Shown: positions 16,184 to 25,916, counted from the stretch's first letter. The stretch: DNA of 64,000 nucleotides from Pseudomonadota bacterium (GCA_018240595.1 JAFEFL010000063.1:62001-126000); one strand, 5' to 3'. Made by a program: numbers and translations. Notes: generated from the sequence alone by a model not told the origin.

Positions 16184-17839
16184 CTAGCGGGTGAATTTCT
16201 TGTACTTCAGCCGGTGCGGAATGATCGTGTCGGTGCCGAGACGGCGCATCTTGTCCTTCTCGTAATCCTGGTAGTTGCCCTCGAACCATTCGACATGGCT
16301 GTCGCCTTCGAAGGCCAGGATGTGGGTCGCGATGCGGTCGAGGAACCAGCGGTCATGGCTGATGATCACGGCGCAGCCGGCGAAATCCTCCAGCGCTTCT
16401 TCGAGCGCGCGCAAGGTATCGACGTCGAGGTCGTTGGTCGGTTCGTCGAGCAGCAGCAGGTTGGCCCCGGTGCGCAGCATCTTGGCGAGATGCACGCGGT
16501 TGCGCTCACCGCCAGAGAGCGAACCGACCTTCTTCTGCTGGTCGGCGCCCTTGAAGTTGAACAGCGAGACGTAAGCCCGGCTCGGCACTTCCTTCTTACC
16601 AACCATGATCTGGTCGAGACCGTCGGAGATTTCCTCCCAGATGGTCTTCTTCGGATCGAGCGCATCGCGCGACTGATCGACATAGCCGAGCTGCACGCTC
16701 TCACCGATCTTGATGGTGCCGCCGTCCGGCTTGTCCTGGCCGGTGATCATGCGGAACAAGGTGGTCTTGCCGGCGCCGTTCGGACCGATGACGCCGACAA
16801 TGCCGCCCGGCGGCAGCTTGAAGGTGAGATCGTCGATCAGGAGGCGGTCGCCGAAACCTTTCGACAGATTCTCGAAATCGACCACGTTCTGGCCAAGGCG
16901 CTCCGCCACCGGAATGGTAATCTGCGCCACAGCGTTGGTCTTGGCGTTGGCGATCTTGAGCAGTTCTTCGTAGCGCTCGTAACGCGCCTTCGATTTGGTC
17001 TGCCGCGCCTTGGGCGAGGAGCGGACCCATTCGCTTTCGCGCTCGAGCGTGCGGCGGCGCGCTTCGTCCTCGCGGCCTTCCTGCTCCATACGCTTCTGCT
17101 TCTGCGCCAGCCACGAGGTGTAGTTGCCCTCGTAAGGGATGCCGCGGCCGTGATCGAGCTCGAGGATCCAGCCGGTGACGTTGTCGAGGAAGTAGCGGTC
17201 GTGGGTCACGATCAGGATCGCGCCCGGATAATTGCGCAGGTGACCTTCGAGCCAATGCACGCTCTCGGCGTCGAGATGGTTGGTCGGCTCGTCGAGCAAC
17301 AGGAGGTCGGGCTGGTCGAGCAGCAGCTTGCACAGTGCGACGCGGCGCTTTTCGCCGCCCGAGAGCTTGGACACGTCGGCATCGTCCGGCGGACAGCGCA
17401 GCGCGTCCATGGCCTGATCGACCTGGCTGTCGAGATCCCAGAGATTCTTGGAATCGATTTCGTCCTGGAGCTTCGCCATTTCGTCGGCGGTCTCGTCGGA
17501 GTAATTGACCGCGAGTTCGTTGTAGCGATCAAGGATCGCCTTCTTGGCGGCGACGCCTTCCATGACGTTCTCGCGGACGGTCTTGGCCGGGTCGAGTTGC
17601 GGTTCCTGTTCGAGGTAGCCAACGCGCGCGCCTTCGGCGACCCAGCCGTCGCCGGCGAACTCGGTATCGATGCCGGCCATGATCCGCAGCAGGGTCGATT
17701 TGCCGGACCCGTTGACACCGAGCACGCCGATCTTTGCGTCCGGGTAGAAGGACAGGTTGACGTTATCCAGCACCTTCTTGCCGGCCGGGTAGGCCTTGGT
17801 CAGGCCCTGCATGTGGTAGATGAACTGGCGTCCGTTCAT
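16184..17839 (-). CDS. ettA: EttA, energy-dependent translational throttle ABC-F ATPase
   Basis: A 551-residue soluble ABC-F protein with two ATPase domains. Domain 1 has Walker [10 protein letters not shown], signature [15 protein letters not shown] and Walker [12 protein letters not shown]. Domain 2 has [24 protein letters not shown] and [11 protein letters not shown]. The arm insertion in domain 1 and the inter-domain linker (about residues 240-310, charged) are present, and length is that of EttA. EttA binds the ribosomal E site and gates elongation according to the ATP/ADP ratio. No membrane domain is present. Confidence 0.95.
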   Translation of the reverse strand: MNGRQFIYHMQGLTKAYPAGKKVLDNVNLSFYPDAKIGVLGVNGSGKSTLLRIMAGIDTEFAGDGWVAEGARVGYLEQEPQLDPAKTVRENVMEGVAAKKAILDRYNELAVNYSDETADEMAKLQDEIDSKNLWDLDSQVDQAMDALRCPPDDADVSKLSGGEKRRVALCKLLLDQPDLLLLDEPTNHLDAESVHWLEGHLRNYPGAILIVTHDRYFLDNVTGWILELDHGRGIPYEGNYTSWLAQKQKRMEQEGREDEARRRTLERESEWVRSSPKARQTKSKARYERYEELLKIANAKTNAVAQITIPVAERLGQNVVDFENLSKGFGDRLLIDDLTFKLPPGGIVGVIGPNGAGKTTLFRMITGQDKPDGGTIKIGESVQLGYVDQSRDALDPKKTIWEEISDGLDQIMVGKKEVPSRAYVSLFNFKGADQQKKVGSLSGGERNRVHLAKMLRTGANLLLLDEPTNDLDVDTLRALEEALEDFAGCAVIISHDRWFLDRIATHILAFEGDSHVEWFEGNYQDYEKDKMRRLGTDTIIPHRLKYKKFTR

Positions 17840-18163
17840 GACGTCAAAAACCCCTCAGTAGCGGCCCGAATTGGCCCCCGGCGCGCAAGTCGCAACGGCG
17901 CGCGCGCACGCAGCCAACCCCAATGTCGGGAAAATCTGGTCTGGATGTAGCGATAGGAACCCTCAAGGGCAAGCGGCGGGTTGCGCGGCCTCACGCCGGT
18001 AAAAGTCTGGAAAGGCTAGGGCAATATTCTGCGGCCCCGCCGGCATTTGCCAACCGGACTTTAACGGCTGGACGTCATGGTGGCTGTCAATGAACCTTGG
18101 CCGCCGGACAAACGACCAAGGTGGGCGGGCGACAGTGCCCGCTGAACGGAAGGTTGACGTGTC
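17840..18163. other. 324-bp divergent intergenic region
   Basis: Between leftward ettA and the small rightward frame at 18164. It should hold the ettA promoter and leader. I see no clear promoter hexamers, RNA gene or long inverted repeat in it. Confidence 0.5.
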
Positions 18164-18361
18164 ATGGGTCGGGCGATCCTGGCCATATCCGGTTCCGCGG
18201 CGGGGTTCCTGAACCGCCCCTTCTCCACGCTCGGCGCGTCGGTCGCCGACTACTGCCGGCAACTGACCCGGACCATGTTCGGCACCTACCGGCCCGAACG
18301 TCACTACATGCGCGGTCCGGGGCCGGCCTGCGCCGCGAAACGCAGCCTCGCGCAGGACTGA
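18164..18361 (+). CDS. Small hypothetical protein
   Basis: A possible 65-residue protein beginning MGRAILAISGSAAGFLNRPF. An ACGGAAGG site lies about ten bases before the ATG, and the third codon positions are mostly G or C as in the neighbouring real genes. I recognise no domain. It lies 88 bases before the dehydrogenase gene, in the same direction. It could be chance. Confidence 0.4.
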   Translation: MGRAILAISGSAAGFLNRPFSTLGASVADYCRQLTRTMFGTYRPERHYMRGPGPACAAKRSLAQD

Positions 18362-18449
18362 CCCGCACGGCGATACCCTTCCCTTTCCCGGTTCCGCCCT
18401 TAAGGTGGCGCGGACCGGCGAAGTCCGGATGCTTGGGAAGGAAACACAT

Positions 18450-19403
18450 ATGCTTCGGGCTGCCATCCTCGACGATTACCAGGGCATCGCGCTGAAATAC
18501 GCGGACTGGTCGCCGGTCGCGCAGGAGGTCGACGTCACGGTTTTCAGCGAGCCGTTCAAGGACCAGGCCGAGACGATCCAGAAGCTTCAAGGCTTCCAGA
18601 TCGTGGCCGGCATGCGCGAGCGCACCCCCTTCCCCCGAGCCGTGATCGAGGCGCTGCCCGATCTCAAGCTGCTCATTACCACGGGCGCCCGGAATAACTC
18701 GTTCGACCTCAAGGCTGCGGCCGAACGCGGCGTCACGGTTTGCGGCACCGGCACTTTCGGCAACCCGACGGTCGGAATCGTTTTCGGCCTGATCCTGGAA
18801 CTGACCCGCCACGTCGGTTTCGAGAACGGCCGGCTCAAGGCCGGCGCGCCCTGGCAGAGCACCATCGGCCTGGATCTCGAGGGACTCACTCTTGGCGTCG
18901 TCGGCCTCGGCAAGCTCGGCACCCGCGTCGCCGCGGTCGGCCAGGCTTTCGGCATGAAGGTCATCGCCTGGAGCCCAAACCTGACGCCGGAGAAGGCCAC
19001 GCAAAGCGGCGCCGGCTACGCGACGCGTGAGGAGCTGTTCGCCAAGGCGGACATCGTTACCATTCACGTCGTGCTCAGCGACCGTTCGCGCGGTCTCGTC
19101 AACGCCGACGACCTCGGCCGCATGAAGAAGACCGCATACCTCATCAACACCGCGCGCGCGCCGATCGTCGATCAGTCGGCGCTGCTCAAGGCGCTGGACG
19201 AGAAGCGCATTGCTGGCGCCGGACTCGATGTGTTCGAGATCGAACCGCTGCCGCTCGATCACCCGTATCGCCGGCTCGACAATGTCGTGATTACACCGCA
19301 TCTCGGCTATGTCAGCGAGCAGACCTACCGGCGATTCTATCCTGACATTGTCGAGAACATTCGCGCGTTTATCGACAACAAGCCGGTGCGGGTCATCACC
19401 TGA
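18450..19403 (+). CDS. D-2-hydroxyacid dehydrogenase family protein
   Basis: A 317-residue NAD(P)-dependent dehydrogenase of the D-isomer 2-hydroxyacid family (phosphoglycerate/glyoxylate reductase-like). The Rossmann loop is GVVGLGKLGTRVA (about residues 149-161). The catalytic triad shows as Arg in NTARAPIVD, Glu in FEIEPLP and His in TPHLGY. The substrate loop MRERTPFPR near residue 55 resembles the subgroup often labelled hydroxypyruvate/phenylpyruvate reductase-like. GGGAAGGAAA precedes the ATG at 18450. Confidence 0.88.
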   Translation: MLRAAILDDYQGIALKYADWSPVAQEVDVTVFSEPFKDQAETIQKLQGFQIVAGMRERTPFPRAVIEALPDLKLLITTGARNNSFDLKAAAERGVTVCGTGTFGNPTVGIVFGLILELTRHVGFENGRLKAGAPWQSTIGLDLEGLTLGVVGLGKLGTRVAAVGQAFGMKVIAWSPNLTPEKATQSGAGYATREELFAKADIVTIHVVLSDRSRGLVNADDLGRMKKTAYLINTARAPIVDQSALLKALDEKRIAGAGLDVFEIEPLPLDHPYRRLDNVVITPHLGYVSEQTYRRFYPDIVENIRAFIDNKPVRVIT

Positions 19404-19559
19404 AGGTCGCCGCATCGACGACAATGCGAATAGAATTTGAGTCGCATCCGAGAGATTAGCGATAAAGATATCTTTGCCCGTGCATGAGTATTGCACATGG
19501 CTTTCATGGCCATCATGCTGTGCCTAGGTTAGCCCCTGTTTACGAAAGGGGTCATCTGC

Positions 19560-20768
19560 ATGCTGATTGAACAACCGCTATGGAGTGCAAAACCGGTCGA
19601 GGGATTCGGGCGGCGACGCGTCAAGCCGTCGGCCCTGATCATCGACGGCAAGCCACATGTGCGCGAATTTATCCGCGAAGCGCTGGAAGATATTGGTTTC
19701 GTTGCCGATGACAGCAATGCCGACCATCTCGCCGACCTGATCACGGGGCGGAAGATCGACGTCGTGATGCTCGGTCTGTCGGAGGGCGGTGTTGCCGGTG
19801 GCATCGCGCTGGAGACTCTGCGCGAACTGGGCTTCGACGGCCACGTTCTGATCTTCGCCCAGCCAGGCATGCCGATGGTCGACGCCCTGCTCGATCTCGG
19901 CGAGGCCATCGGCCTCTCGATGCTGCCGCTGCTGCCGACGCCGTTCAGCGACGGCGTCCTGCGACAGACGGTGAGTTTCCTGCTGCCGCAGGAGCCGATC
20001 CCGTCGCCCGCGCTCGACCCGACCCAGGCGCTGCGCGCCGGCTGGCTCGAACTCTGGTATCAGCCGAAGGTCAACATCCGCTCGCTGACCATCGACGGCA
20101 CTGAAGGCCTGATCCGCCTGCGCCATCCGACCTGGGGCATCATGCCGCCGGCGCAATTCCTGCCCGACGCCGATGATCCGCATTTCACCGAGCTTTCGAA
20201 CTTCGTCGTCTCCCAGGCGATGACCGACTGGCACTCGTTCGCCGCCGACTACGGCCACGTCGAGATCGCCGTAAACCTGCCGCTCGCTTTTTTCAACGAA
20301 CCGGGGGCGGTGGAAAAGTTGGCGCGCCAGCTGCCGGCGCACCCGGCTTTCAAGGGTCTGATCGTCGAGATCAACGGCAGTGAACTGGCAGCCAATCCGG
20401 AGCTTGCCAAATCAGCCGCGCGCCAGCTGCGCTTTCACAATGTCGGCGTGTCAGTCGATGATGTCGGCGCCGACTGGCCGATTCTGATGACGATCGGTAA
20501 TTGTCCTTTCGTCGAGATCAAGGTCGATCGGAGCTTCGTCACCGGCTGTGGCGACGACCGATTGAAGCAGGCGACGTGCCGCAGCATCGTCGATTTCGCC
20601 GATACGCTGGGCGTGCGCACCGTTGCCGAAGGCGTGGAGACCCGCGCCGATTTCATCATGGCGCGAGAAATGGGCTTCGACATGGTTCAAGGTTACTTCT
20701 TCGGCAAGCCTGCCGAGGCCCGCAAGTTCGCACGTCGCGCCCTGCGCGAGCCGGTCAGGATCACCTGA
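19560..20768 (+). CDS. Degenerate receiver plus EAL-domain protein
   Basis: A 402-residue protein. Residues ~23-145 resemble a response-regulator receiver, but the acidic pocket is replaced (LIIDGKP) and the phospho-acceptor position reads VVMLGLSEG with no Asp, so phosphorylation is unlikely. Residues ~160-395 form an EAL cyclic-di-GMP phosphodiesterase domain. EAL is EGL, and the metal and catalytic set is largely kept: Asn in VNLPL, Glu in VEING, DDVG, Lys in VEIKVDRSF, Glu in VAEGVET, Gln in VQGYFFG. DDFG is DDVG. It may be active or a c-di-GMP binding effector. Confidence 0.82.
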   Translation: MLIEQPLWSAKPVEGFGRRRVKPSALIIDGKPHVREFIREALEDIGFVADDSNADHLADLITGRKIDVVMLGLSEGGVAGGIALETLRELGFDGHVLIFAQPGMPMVDALLDLGEAIGLSMLPLLPTPFSDGVLRQTVSFLLPQEPIPSPALDPTQALRAGWLELWYQPKVNIRSLTIDGTEGLIRLRHPTWGIMPPAQFLPDADDPHFTELSNFVVSQAMTDWHSFAADYGHVEIAVNLPLAFFNEPGAVEKLARQLPAHPAFKGLIVEINGSELAANPELAKSAARQLRFHNVGVSVDDVGADWPILMTIGNCPFVEIKVDRSFVTGCGDDRLKQATCRSIVDFADTLGVRTVAEGVETRADFIMAREMGFDMVQGYFFGKPAEARKFARRALREPVRIT

Positions 20769-20786
20769 TCGAACCACCTAAAAAAT

Positions 20787-20813
20787 GCCCGCGCCGGTCG
20801 AACCGGCGCGGGC
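20787..20813. terminator. Bidirectional terminator hairpin
   Basis: GCCCGCGCCGGT-CGA-ACCGGCGCGGGC is a perfect 12-bp stem between two convergent genes. The A-run just before it (20780-20785) gives a T-run on the minus strand, so it terminates the small leftward gene best and probably the EAL gene too. Confidence 0.8.
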
Positions 20814-20838
20814 CTATCGTTAGCACGGCTTAACCTGG

Positions 20839-21009
20839 CTAATGTTTCTTCTTCAGTTCCTTGACGTCATTGGCGCTAGTGGTGCCGGGATTGAAAGATG
20901 GCGGGTCGCTGGCGGGAAAGCTCTCGTCGGAGTTCACAACGACGGGGTCCTCTTCCTTCTCGATACGCCGGCGCTCGCGATCTGCGTGATGTTTCGGCTT
21001 GTCGGTCAT
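20839..21009 (-). CDS. Small acidic/basic hypothetical protein with DESFPASDPPSF motif
   Basis: A 56-residue soluble protein, highly charged at both ends, with the central motif DESFPASDPPSFNPGT. ESFPASDPP-type motifs recur in short unannotated proteins of Hyphomicrobiales; function unknown. The start at 21009 has GGAGGAA immediately upstream; an earlier ATG at 21021 lies in front of that ribosome site and is unlikely. Confidence 0.65.
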   Translation of the reverse strand: MTDKPKHHADRERRRIEKEEDPVVVNSDESFPASDPPSFNPGTTSANDVKELKKKH

Positions 21010-21060
21010 CGGTTCCTCCATCGGCCGGCCATGTCACGGTCGGCAATTGCGGCAACGTCG

Positions 21061-21240
21061 TTATTGACAACTTGCCGCCGCCGGTTCCGGTTCCCACCGC
21101 AATGGCTCGTTCACGCGGCCCTTTTGAGAAACTTCGGCGACGAATTGCCGGAACTGCGCATGCCGGTCATCATCGTCGCGGATACGCAGAATGTAGGACG
21201 GGTGCACGGTCGCCATCATCTGGGGCTTGTCCGCCAGGGC
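21061..21240 (-). pseudogene. Remnant of a UdgX-type uracil-DNA glycosylase C-terminus
   Basis: The minus-strand frame ending at 21061 contains ALADKPQMMATVHPSYILRI followed by RDDDDRHAQFRQFVAEV. This matches the C-terminal ATVHPSxILR...RHxxxxxFVxDL block of the UdgX family of Fe-S uracil-DNA glycosylases, whose HPS motif is catalytic. The upstream part (Fe-S cysteines, GEAPG motif) is absent; sequence ahead of this block is a 21-bp tandem repeat and then unrelated frame. I conclude it is a 5'-deleted relic. Confidence 0.5.
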
Positions 21241-21271
21241 GATGGTGGATTCCGCCAGGGCGATGGTGGAT
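21230..21271. repeat. Perfect 21-bp tandem duplication
   Basis: TCCGCCAGGGCGATGGTGGAT occurs twice back to back (21230-21250 and 21251-21271). It lies at the broken edge of the UdgX remnant and keeps reading frame (seven residues per unit). Confidence 0.9.
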
Positions 21272-21332
21272 TGAGCTCCGCCTTGCCAACGGCAGACCAG
21301 CCAACCAGTTCCGGCGTAGCCCAAACGCGGGA

Positions 21333-23234
21333 TTAGGCGGCTTCGCCGCGAAATTCCGGTACCGCGTCGCGCAGCACGTTGTAGATCGCCGCGCGTTCGT
21401 TGTGCGTCAGGGCCTGCTCGAGCGTCGCAATCCACGCGCGCACCTCCTCGAGCGATGCCTGCACGGGCTTGGCGGCGACGATGCCGGGCACGCCGATGTC
21501 CGCCATCTCTTCCTCGCGCGAGAACAGGATCTCGTGCAGGCGTTCGCCGGGGCGAATACCGGTGAAGGTGATCTGGATGTCGCGGCCCGGCTGGAGACCG
21601 CTGAGGCGAATGATGCGCTCGGCAAGGTCGACGATCTTCACCGGCTGGCCCATATTGAGCACGTAGACCGATGCGCGTTTTTCGGCGTCGCTCTGCGCAT
21701 GGCTGGCCGCAGTGATGACCAGGTCGCAGGCTTCGCGGATGGTCATGAAGTAACGCACCATGTCAGGATGCGTCACGGTCACCGGGCCACCCGCCTCGAT
21801 CTGCGCCTTGAACTTCGGTACCACCGAGCCGTTGGATGCCAGCACGTTGCCGAAGCGCACCGAGATCAGGCGCATCCGCCGCCCAAGGTCGGAACCACGG
21901 CGCATCAAGTCGGCGTCGAGTGCATCGCAGTACATTTCCGCCATGCGTTTGGTGGCGCCAAGCACCGACACGGGCTCGATTGCCTTGTCGGTCGAAATCA
22001 TGACCATGGCCGAGGCGCCGGCCGCAGCTGCGGCGTCCGCGACGTTGACAGAGCCCAGCACATTGGTCTTCACGCCTTCGTCCCAGTCGCGCTCGAGAAG
22101 CGGAACGTGCTTCAGCGCCGCGGCGTGGAACACGATGTCCGGCTTGAACTCGGCGATCAGCCGAATGATCCGGTCCCGGTCGCGGATATCGGCGATGCGG
22201 TCCAATATCTGCGCCTCGCTCTGCTCGGCCTTGAGCCGCTCGGTAATCGCGTGCAGGGCGGGCTCGGAATTCTCGAGGATCAAGAGGCGCGCCGCACCGA
22301 AAGCAATCGCGCGCTCGCAGATTTCCGAACCGATGGAGCCACCGCCGCCGGTAACAACCACCGACTTGCCCTTCACATATTCTTCCAGCCGGCGGTAATC
22401 GATCTTCGCGCTCGGCCGCAACAGGAGGTCCTCCACCGACACCGGCAGGAGTTGCACCGCCGGGCCGCCATCGAGCGCCGGCAATTGACTGAGTGTCAGG
22501 CCGAGCCGTCGCGCGCGCGCCAGGATCGATTCCGGCTTGGCGTCCGGCGACATCGCCGACGGCGCCATCACCACGCGCGTGATTTGCGTTCCGCGCGACT
22601 TCAAATCGGCGGCGACGCCCTCAAGATCGTCAGGATCGCCAAGCACCGGAATCGAACGGATCGTCTGGCCGCGATCCGACTGCGACGGCGACAGGATGCC
22701 GACCGGCCATATTTTTCTGACCGCGCCGCTCTCGATGGCCCGGATCAGGACCTCCGCATCCGCCGTCCGGCCGAGGATCAGGGTCGGCGCGGCGTCTGCG
22801 ACGCGCGCGCGCTGCAGCGTTCGCGCGTAATGCAGATAGCGATAGGTGATACGGCCGCCCCCCAGGAAGAACATCTGGAGGACCCAGTACAGCACGATGG
22901 TAATCTTGCCGAAGAAGAACGCGCCGTAGACATTCGGCGACAGCAGCACATAGTCGAGCGCGACCAGCGACACGGCCAGCACCGTGGAAGCCTGCACGAT
23001 GCTGAAGAGGTCCGGCACCGAGGTGAAGCGCCACTTGGTCTGATGCAGCTTGAAGAAAAAGAAGACCGTCCCGGCGTAGACGAGAAACAGTGGAAGGAAC
23101 ACTTGAAGACCGGGAAGCTTGGCAGCGAGAATACCGGTGTCGAACCGCATGACGAGCGTCGCGACGATCGCCGCCGCGGCCGCGAGCAGGTCATGCAGCA
23201 TGATCAGATATTGGCGCGGCGTCAGCTTCGTCAT
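21333..23234 (-). CDS. CapD/WbpM-type nucleoside-diphosphate-sugar epimerase/dehydratase
   Basis: A 633-residue membrane-bound sugar-nucleotide 4,6-dehydratase-like enzyme for polysaccharide biosynthesis. About four N-terminal transmembrane helices (residues 10-130) are followed by a Rossmann-like CoA-binding/sensor segment. The SDR domain then has the nucleotide loop VTGGGGSIGSEICER. It carries the WbpM-type catalytic block MISTDKAIEPVSVLGATKR, in which Met replaces the usual Tyr of the YxxxK pair. GIRPGERLHEIL is near the end. The start ATG overlaps the glycosyltransferase stop (ATGA), so the two are cotranslated. Confidence 0.88.
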   Translation of the reverse strand: MTKLTPRQYLIMLHDLLAAAAAIVATLVMRFDTGILAAKLPGLQVFLPLFLVYAGTVFFFFKLHQTKWRFTSVPDLFSIVQASTVLAVSLVALDYVLLSPNVYGAFFFGKITIVLYWVLQMFFLGGGRITYRYLHYARTLQRARVADAAPTLILGRTADAEVLIRAIESGAVRKIWPVGILSPSQSDRGQTIRSIPVLGDPDDLEGVAADLKSRGTQITRVVMAPSAMSPDAKPESILARARRLGLTLSQLPALDGGPAVQLLPVSVEDLLLRPSAKIDYRRLEEYVKGKSVVVTGGGGSIGSEICERAIAFGAARLLILENSEPALHAITERLKAEQSEAQILDRIADIRDRDRIIRLIAEFKPDIVFHAAALKHVPLLERDWDEGVKTNVLGSVNVADAAAAAGASAMVMISTDKAIEPVSVLGATKRMAEMYCDALDADLMRRGSDLGRRMRLISVRFGNVLASNGSVVPKFKAQIEAGGPVTVTHPDMVRYFMTIREACDLVITAASHAQSDAEKRASVYVLNMGQPVKIVDLAERIIRLSGLQPGRDIQITFTGIRPGERLHEILFSREEEMADIGVPGIVAAKPVQASLEEVRAWIATLEQALTHNERAAIYNVLRDAVPEFRGEAA

Positions 23235-23989
23235 GTCATGGGCTTCCAGGCCGGCCGCAATTTCACCGAACTGGCAGGCCGGTGCAGAAAAGTAGTGGCA
23301 AAGGCGTAACGGTACCAGCGCAGATACGCCGGCAGCCAGTGCAGAACCCGGAAACGGCTGGTGCCCTTGGTTCGCTCGATCCATTGGGCCGGCACTTCGG
23401 CCACCGGCCAGCCCAGGCGGTGGCACTTCACCAAGAGCTCGATCGAGTAGCAGAAGCCGCTGTCGGATTCGACGGCGATGGTATCGACGACGCGCCGGGA
23501 AAACAGGCGAAAGCCGCTGGTCGGGTCGTGCGTCGGCAACCGCGCGATATGATAGAGCGTGAAAGCCGCGGTGCGCACCAACGTCGCCTTGAGCCACGGG
23601 CAACCGACCATGCTGCCGCCCGGAATGAATCGGCTGGCGCAAACAAGATCCGCGCCCCGCTCCGCCTTGGCCACCATGCCATCGAGGATGCCGCCATTGA
23701 AATCGTCATCGGCCGGCAGGACCACGACATAAGGCGCCGTGCTGGCGGCAAAACCGGCCATCACCGCGCCGTGGGCGCCGCGACCTTGGTTGCGCACATA
23801 GTCGATCTGCATGTCTTTCAGCGCAGCGCGATTGGCGTCGATCGTCGTCAGCGTGTCGTCGTCGGGCCGGTCGTAGCAGATCAAGATGCGCATCGGCGTG
23901 CGCACGTTGTCGCGCAGCGACGCGAGCGTCGCCAGGATGTTCGGCCCCTCGTTGTAGACGGGGATGACAATATCGAGCTGCGCACTCAT
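23231..23989 (-). CDS. GT2 family glycosyltransferase (dolichol-P-mannose synthase-like)
   Basis: A 252-residue GT-A fold enzyme transferring a sugar from a nucleotide donor, probably to polyprenyl phosphate or a lipid-linked glycan. It opens LDIVIPVYNEGPNI. The metal-binding acidic motif is LPADDDFN, and DPTSGFRLFSR plus SGFCYSIELLVK are typical of DPM1/ArnC-like members. I chose the ATG at 23989, right before MSAQLDIVIP; the frame is open ten codons further. It belongs to the leftward polysaccharide operon. Confidence 0.87.
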   Translation of the reverse strand: MSAQLDIVIPVYNEGPNILATLASLRDNVRTPMRILICYDRPDDDTLTTIDANRAALKDMQIDYVRNQGRGAHGAVMAGFAASTAPYVVVLPADDDFNGGILDGMVAKAERGADLVCASRFIPGGSMVGCPWLKATLVRTAAFTLYHIARLPTHDPTSGFRLFSRRVVDTIAVESDSGFCYSIELLVKCHRLGWPVAEVPAQWIERTKGTSRFRVLHWLPAYLRWYRYAFATTFLHRPASSVKLRPAWKPMT

Positions 23990-24034
23990 GACGCCCTGTC
24001 CGCCGCTCCGGTCACCCAAGCGCCACGACGCGGC

Positions 24035-25276
24035 TCAATAGACCACGTTGGCATTCTTGAGGAAGCTCCAGATATCGACCACCGGCTTGCCGGCGAAGTC
24101 AGCCTCCTTATAGGCCGAATGCGGCGTGCACAGAATCAGGAGATCGCTCTTCGCCACCACCTCATCGAGCGGCCTGATGGCCGGGTCGACGGTGACGAAC
24201 GGATCGGTCGTCAGCACCTCGCGCGCGCTCGTCAGCAAAGCGCGCTTCAGCTTGTAGCTGAGCGAGGCGCGCACGTCGTCGATCTCCGCCTTGAACGCCA
24301 TGCCGAGCAGGCCGACGCTCATCTTCGAGAGATCATACTGACGCTTGAGATCGTCGATGAGCTGAAGCGCGAGGCCTTCATTCATCTGCATCGCGGCGTG
24401 GCCGATGTTGAACTGATTGCGCGCAAAAGCGGCCAGCTGCATCGTGTCCTTGAACAGGCACGGACCGGCGGCGAAGCCGGGCCCCGGCAAGGTGCGGGCG
24501 CGAGGATAGTTGTGCTTCATCGCCTTCATGATCGCCGAATAGTCGGCGCCGGCGGACTTCGCGATCATGTAGAACTGGTTGGTCGCGGCGAATTCGATGT
24601 AGCGATAGGCGTTGGCGTAGAGCTTGGCGAGCTCGGCTTCGAGCGGTTTGATGGTCACCACTTCCGGCGCGATGCGGTTAAACAGTGCAACCGCCTCGGC
24701 TTCGGCCTCCGGAGTGGTGCCGCTGACGATCTGGGGCATCTCGCGCAGCTCCTTGATGCCGTAGCCTTGCACGACCCGCTCCGGGCAGAACGCAATGCGG
24801 TTCTTGCGCCCGAGACGGGCCAGATAGTCATGCAGCCAGTCCGTGGTGCCGGGGAATACGGTGGAGCGCAGGATGATGAGCTGCTCGTCATTGATATGCG
24901 GCAGCAAGTCATCGATACATTTCTGTACCGCCGAGGTCACCGGATTGAGGAACTCGTCGACCGGCGTGCCAATGGTGACGATAACCGGGCCTTTGCCGCG
25001 CATCGCGCTCGGCGTCGAGGTAAAGATGAGCTTGTTCTCGGCCAGCGCCTTGGCGAGCAGCGGCGCCGCGCCGTATTCGATGAAGGGCAGCTTGCCGGCG
25101 CGTAGAATCGCGAGCGTGTTCTCGTTGAGGTCATTGACGTTGACTGTGAGCCCTGCCTCGGCGAAGGCCAGAACCAGCGGAATGCCGACATGACCGGCCC
25201 CGCCTACCACCGTGACGTCGGGGGTCACGCTGCTCTCACGAGAGGAAACCTCAGGTTTGCTCGACGGATAGTTCAA
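24035..25276 (-). CDS. UDP-glucose/GDP-mannose-type nucleotide-sugar dehydrogenase
   Basis: An NAD-dependent four-electron dehydrogenase of the UDP-glucose/ManNAc dehydrogenase family, producing a UDP-uronate. The N-terminal Rossmann loop is VVGGAGHVGIPL, the active-site cysteine is in GPGFAAGPCLFKD, and the C-terminal Rossmann-like domain ends VDIWSFLKNANVVY. Closest in style to WecC-like members. The 5' end is uncertain: TTG at 25276 and GTG at 25225 both have plausible leaders, while a GTG at 25225 places the Rossmann strand right at the start, as is usual. It is upstream of the GT2 gene in the same operon. Confidence 0.85.
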   Translation of the reverse strand: MNYPSSKPEVSSRESSVTPDVTVVGGAGHVGIPLVLAFAEAGLTVNVNDLNENTLAILRAGKLPFIEYGAAPLLAKALAENKLIFTSTPSAMRGKGPVIVTIGTPVDEFLNPVTSAVQKCIDDLLPHINDEQLIILRSTVFPGTTDWLHDYLARLGRKNRIAFCPERVVQGYGIKELREMPQIVSGTTPEAEAEAVALFNRIAPEVVTIKPLEAELAKLYANAYRYIEFAATNQFYMIAKSAGADYSAIMKAMKHNYPRARTLPGPGFAAGPCLFKDTMQLAAFARNQFNIGHAAMQMNEGLALQLIDDLKRQYDLSKMSVGLLGMAFKAEIDDVRASLSYKLKRALLTSAREVLTTDPFVTVDPAIRPLDEVVAKSDLLILCTPHSAYKEADFAGKPVVDIWSFLKNANVVY

Positions 25277-25487
25277 AAGGCACCTGTTCTGTAGGATCCG
25301 GCACAATATAGCGAATTTCGGGCCGCCAAGGGCGCAACCTTGCGGCGACAGCCGTATGCCGGACACGTCCTATCTGCAAGGCCGACCGCCCGCCGGCGGG
25401 CCGGCATAGGCTGTCCTGGCAGGGTCACGCAATGGGTTATTTCGGGAATACCGGCGAGCCTGCGCCGGCGGCAGGGCCCGGCGGGCT

Positions 25488-25916
25488 TCAACCGCCCGGC
25501 GACGTGAAGAGCCGGTCGCGCACCTGGTCCTCACGCAGCAGGTCTTTGAAATAGGCGATGGTCCGCGCGAGGCCTGCCTCCAGCGGCGTTCCCGGCTCCC
25601 AATCCAGATCGCGGCGGGCCCTGGAAATATCCGGCAGGCGCTGACGCGGGTCGTCCAGCGGCAGCGGCTTGCGCACCAGGCACGAGGCAGAGCCGGTCAT
25701 CGCAATGATCCGCCCGGCGAGATCGGCAATGGCGATCTCGGAGGGATTGCCGATATTGACCGGTCCGGTCACCGCCGAGCCGGTGTCCATCAGGCGGATG
25801 AGCGCGTCGATCGTGTCGTCGACGTAGCAAAAGGAGCGGGTCTGGGCGCCATCGCCGTGAATGGAGATGTCGCGGCCGAGCAGCGCCTGGACAACGAAGT
25901 TCGACACCACGCGCCC
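25488..25916 (-). pseudogene. 5'-truncated UDP-glucuronate decarboxylase-like SDR
   Basis: Only the C-terminal ~140 residues remain: GRVVSNFVVQALLGRDISIH, then GDGAQTRSFCYVDDTIDALI, then PVNIGNPSEI and a C-terminal substrate segment. These match the last 45 percent of UDP-glucuronate decarboxylase/dTDP-glucose dehydratase-like SDRs (usual length 310-340). The Rossmann loop and the YxxxK catalytic pair are missing. Upstream of Gly-Arg homology stops abruptly in CRCFASSAC and reaches a TAA at 25965. A GTG at 25910 could still start a fragment. Sequence beyond is AT-richer and unrelated, marking a recombination or insertion boundary near 25916. Confidence 0.75.

Noticed and set aside
20898..23309. 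803-codon plus-strand open frame opposite the CapD-like gene
   Set aside because: No recognisable motif, rich in His/Arg; the minus strand contains the Rossmann and WbpM signatures.
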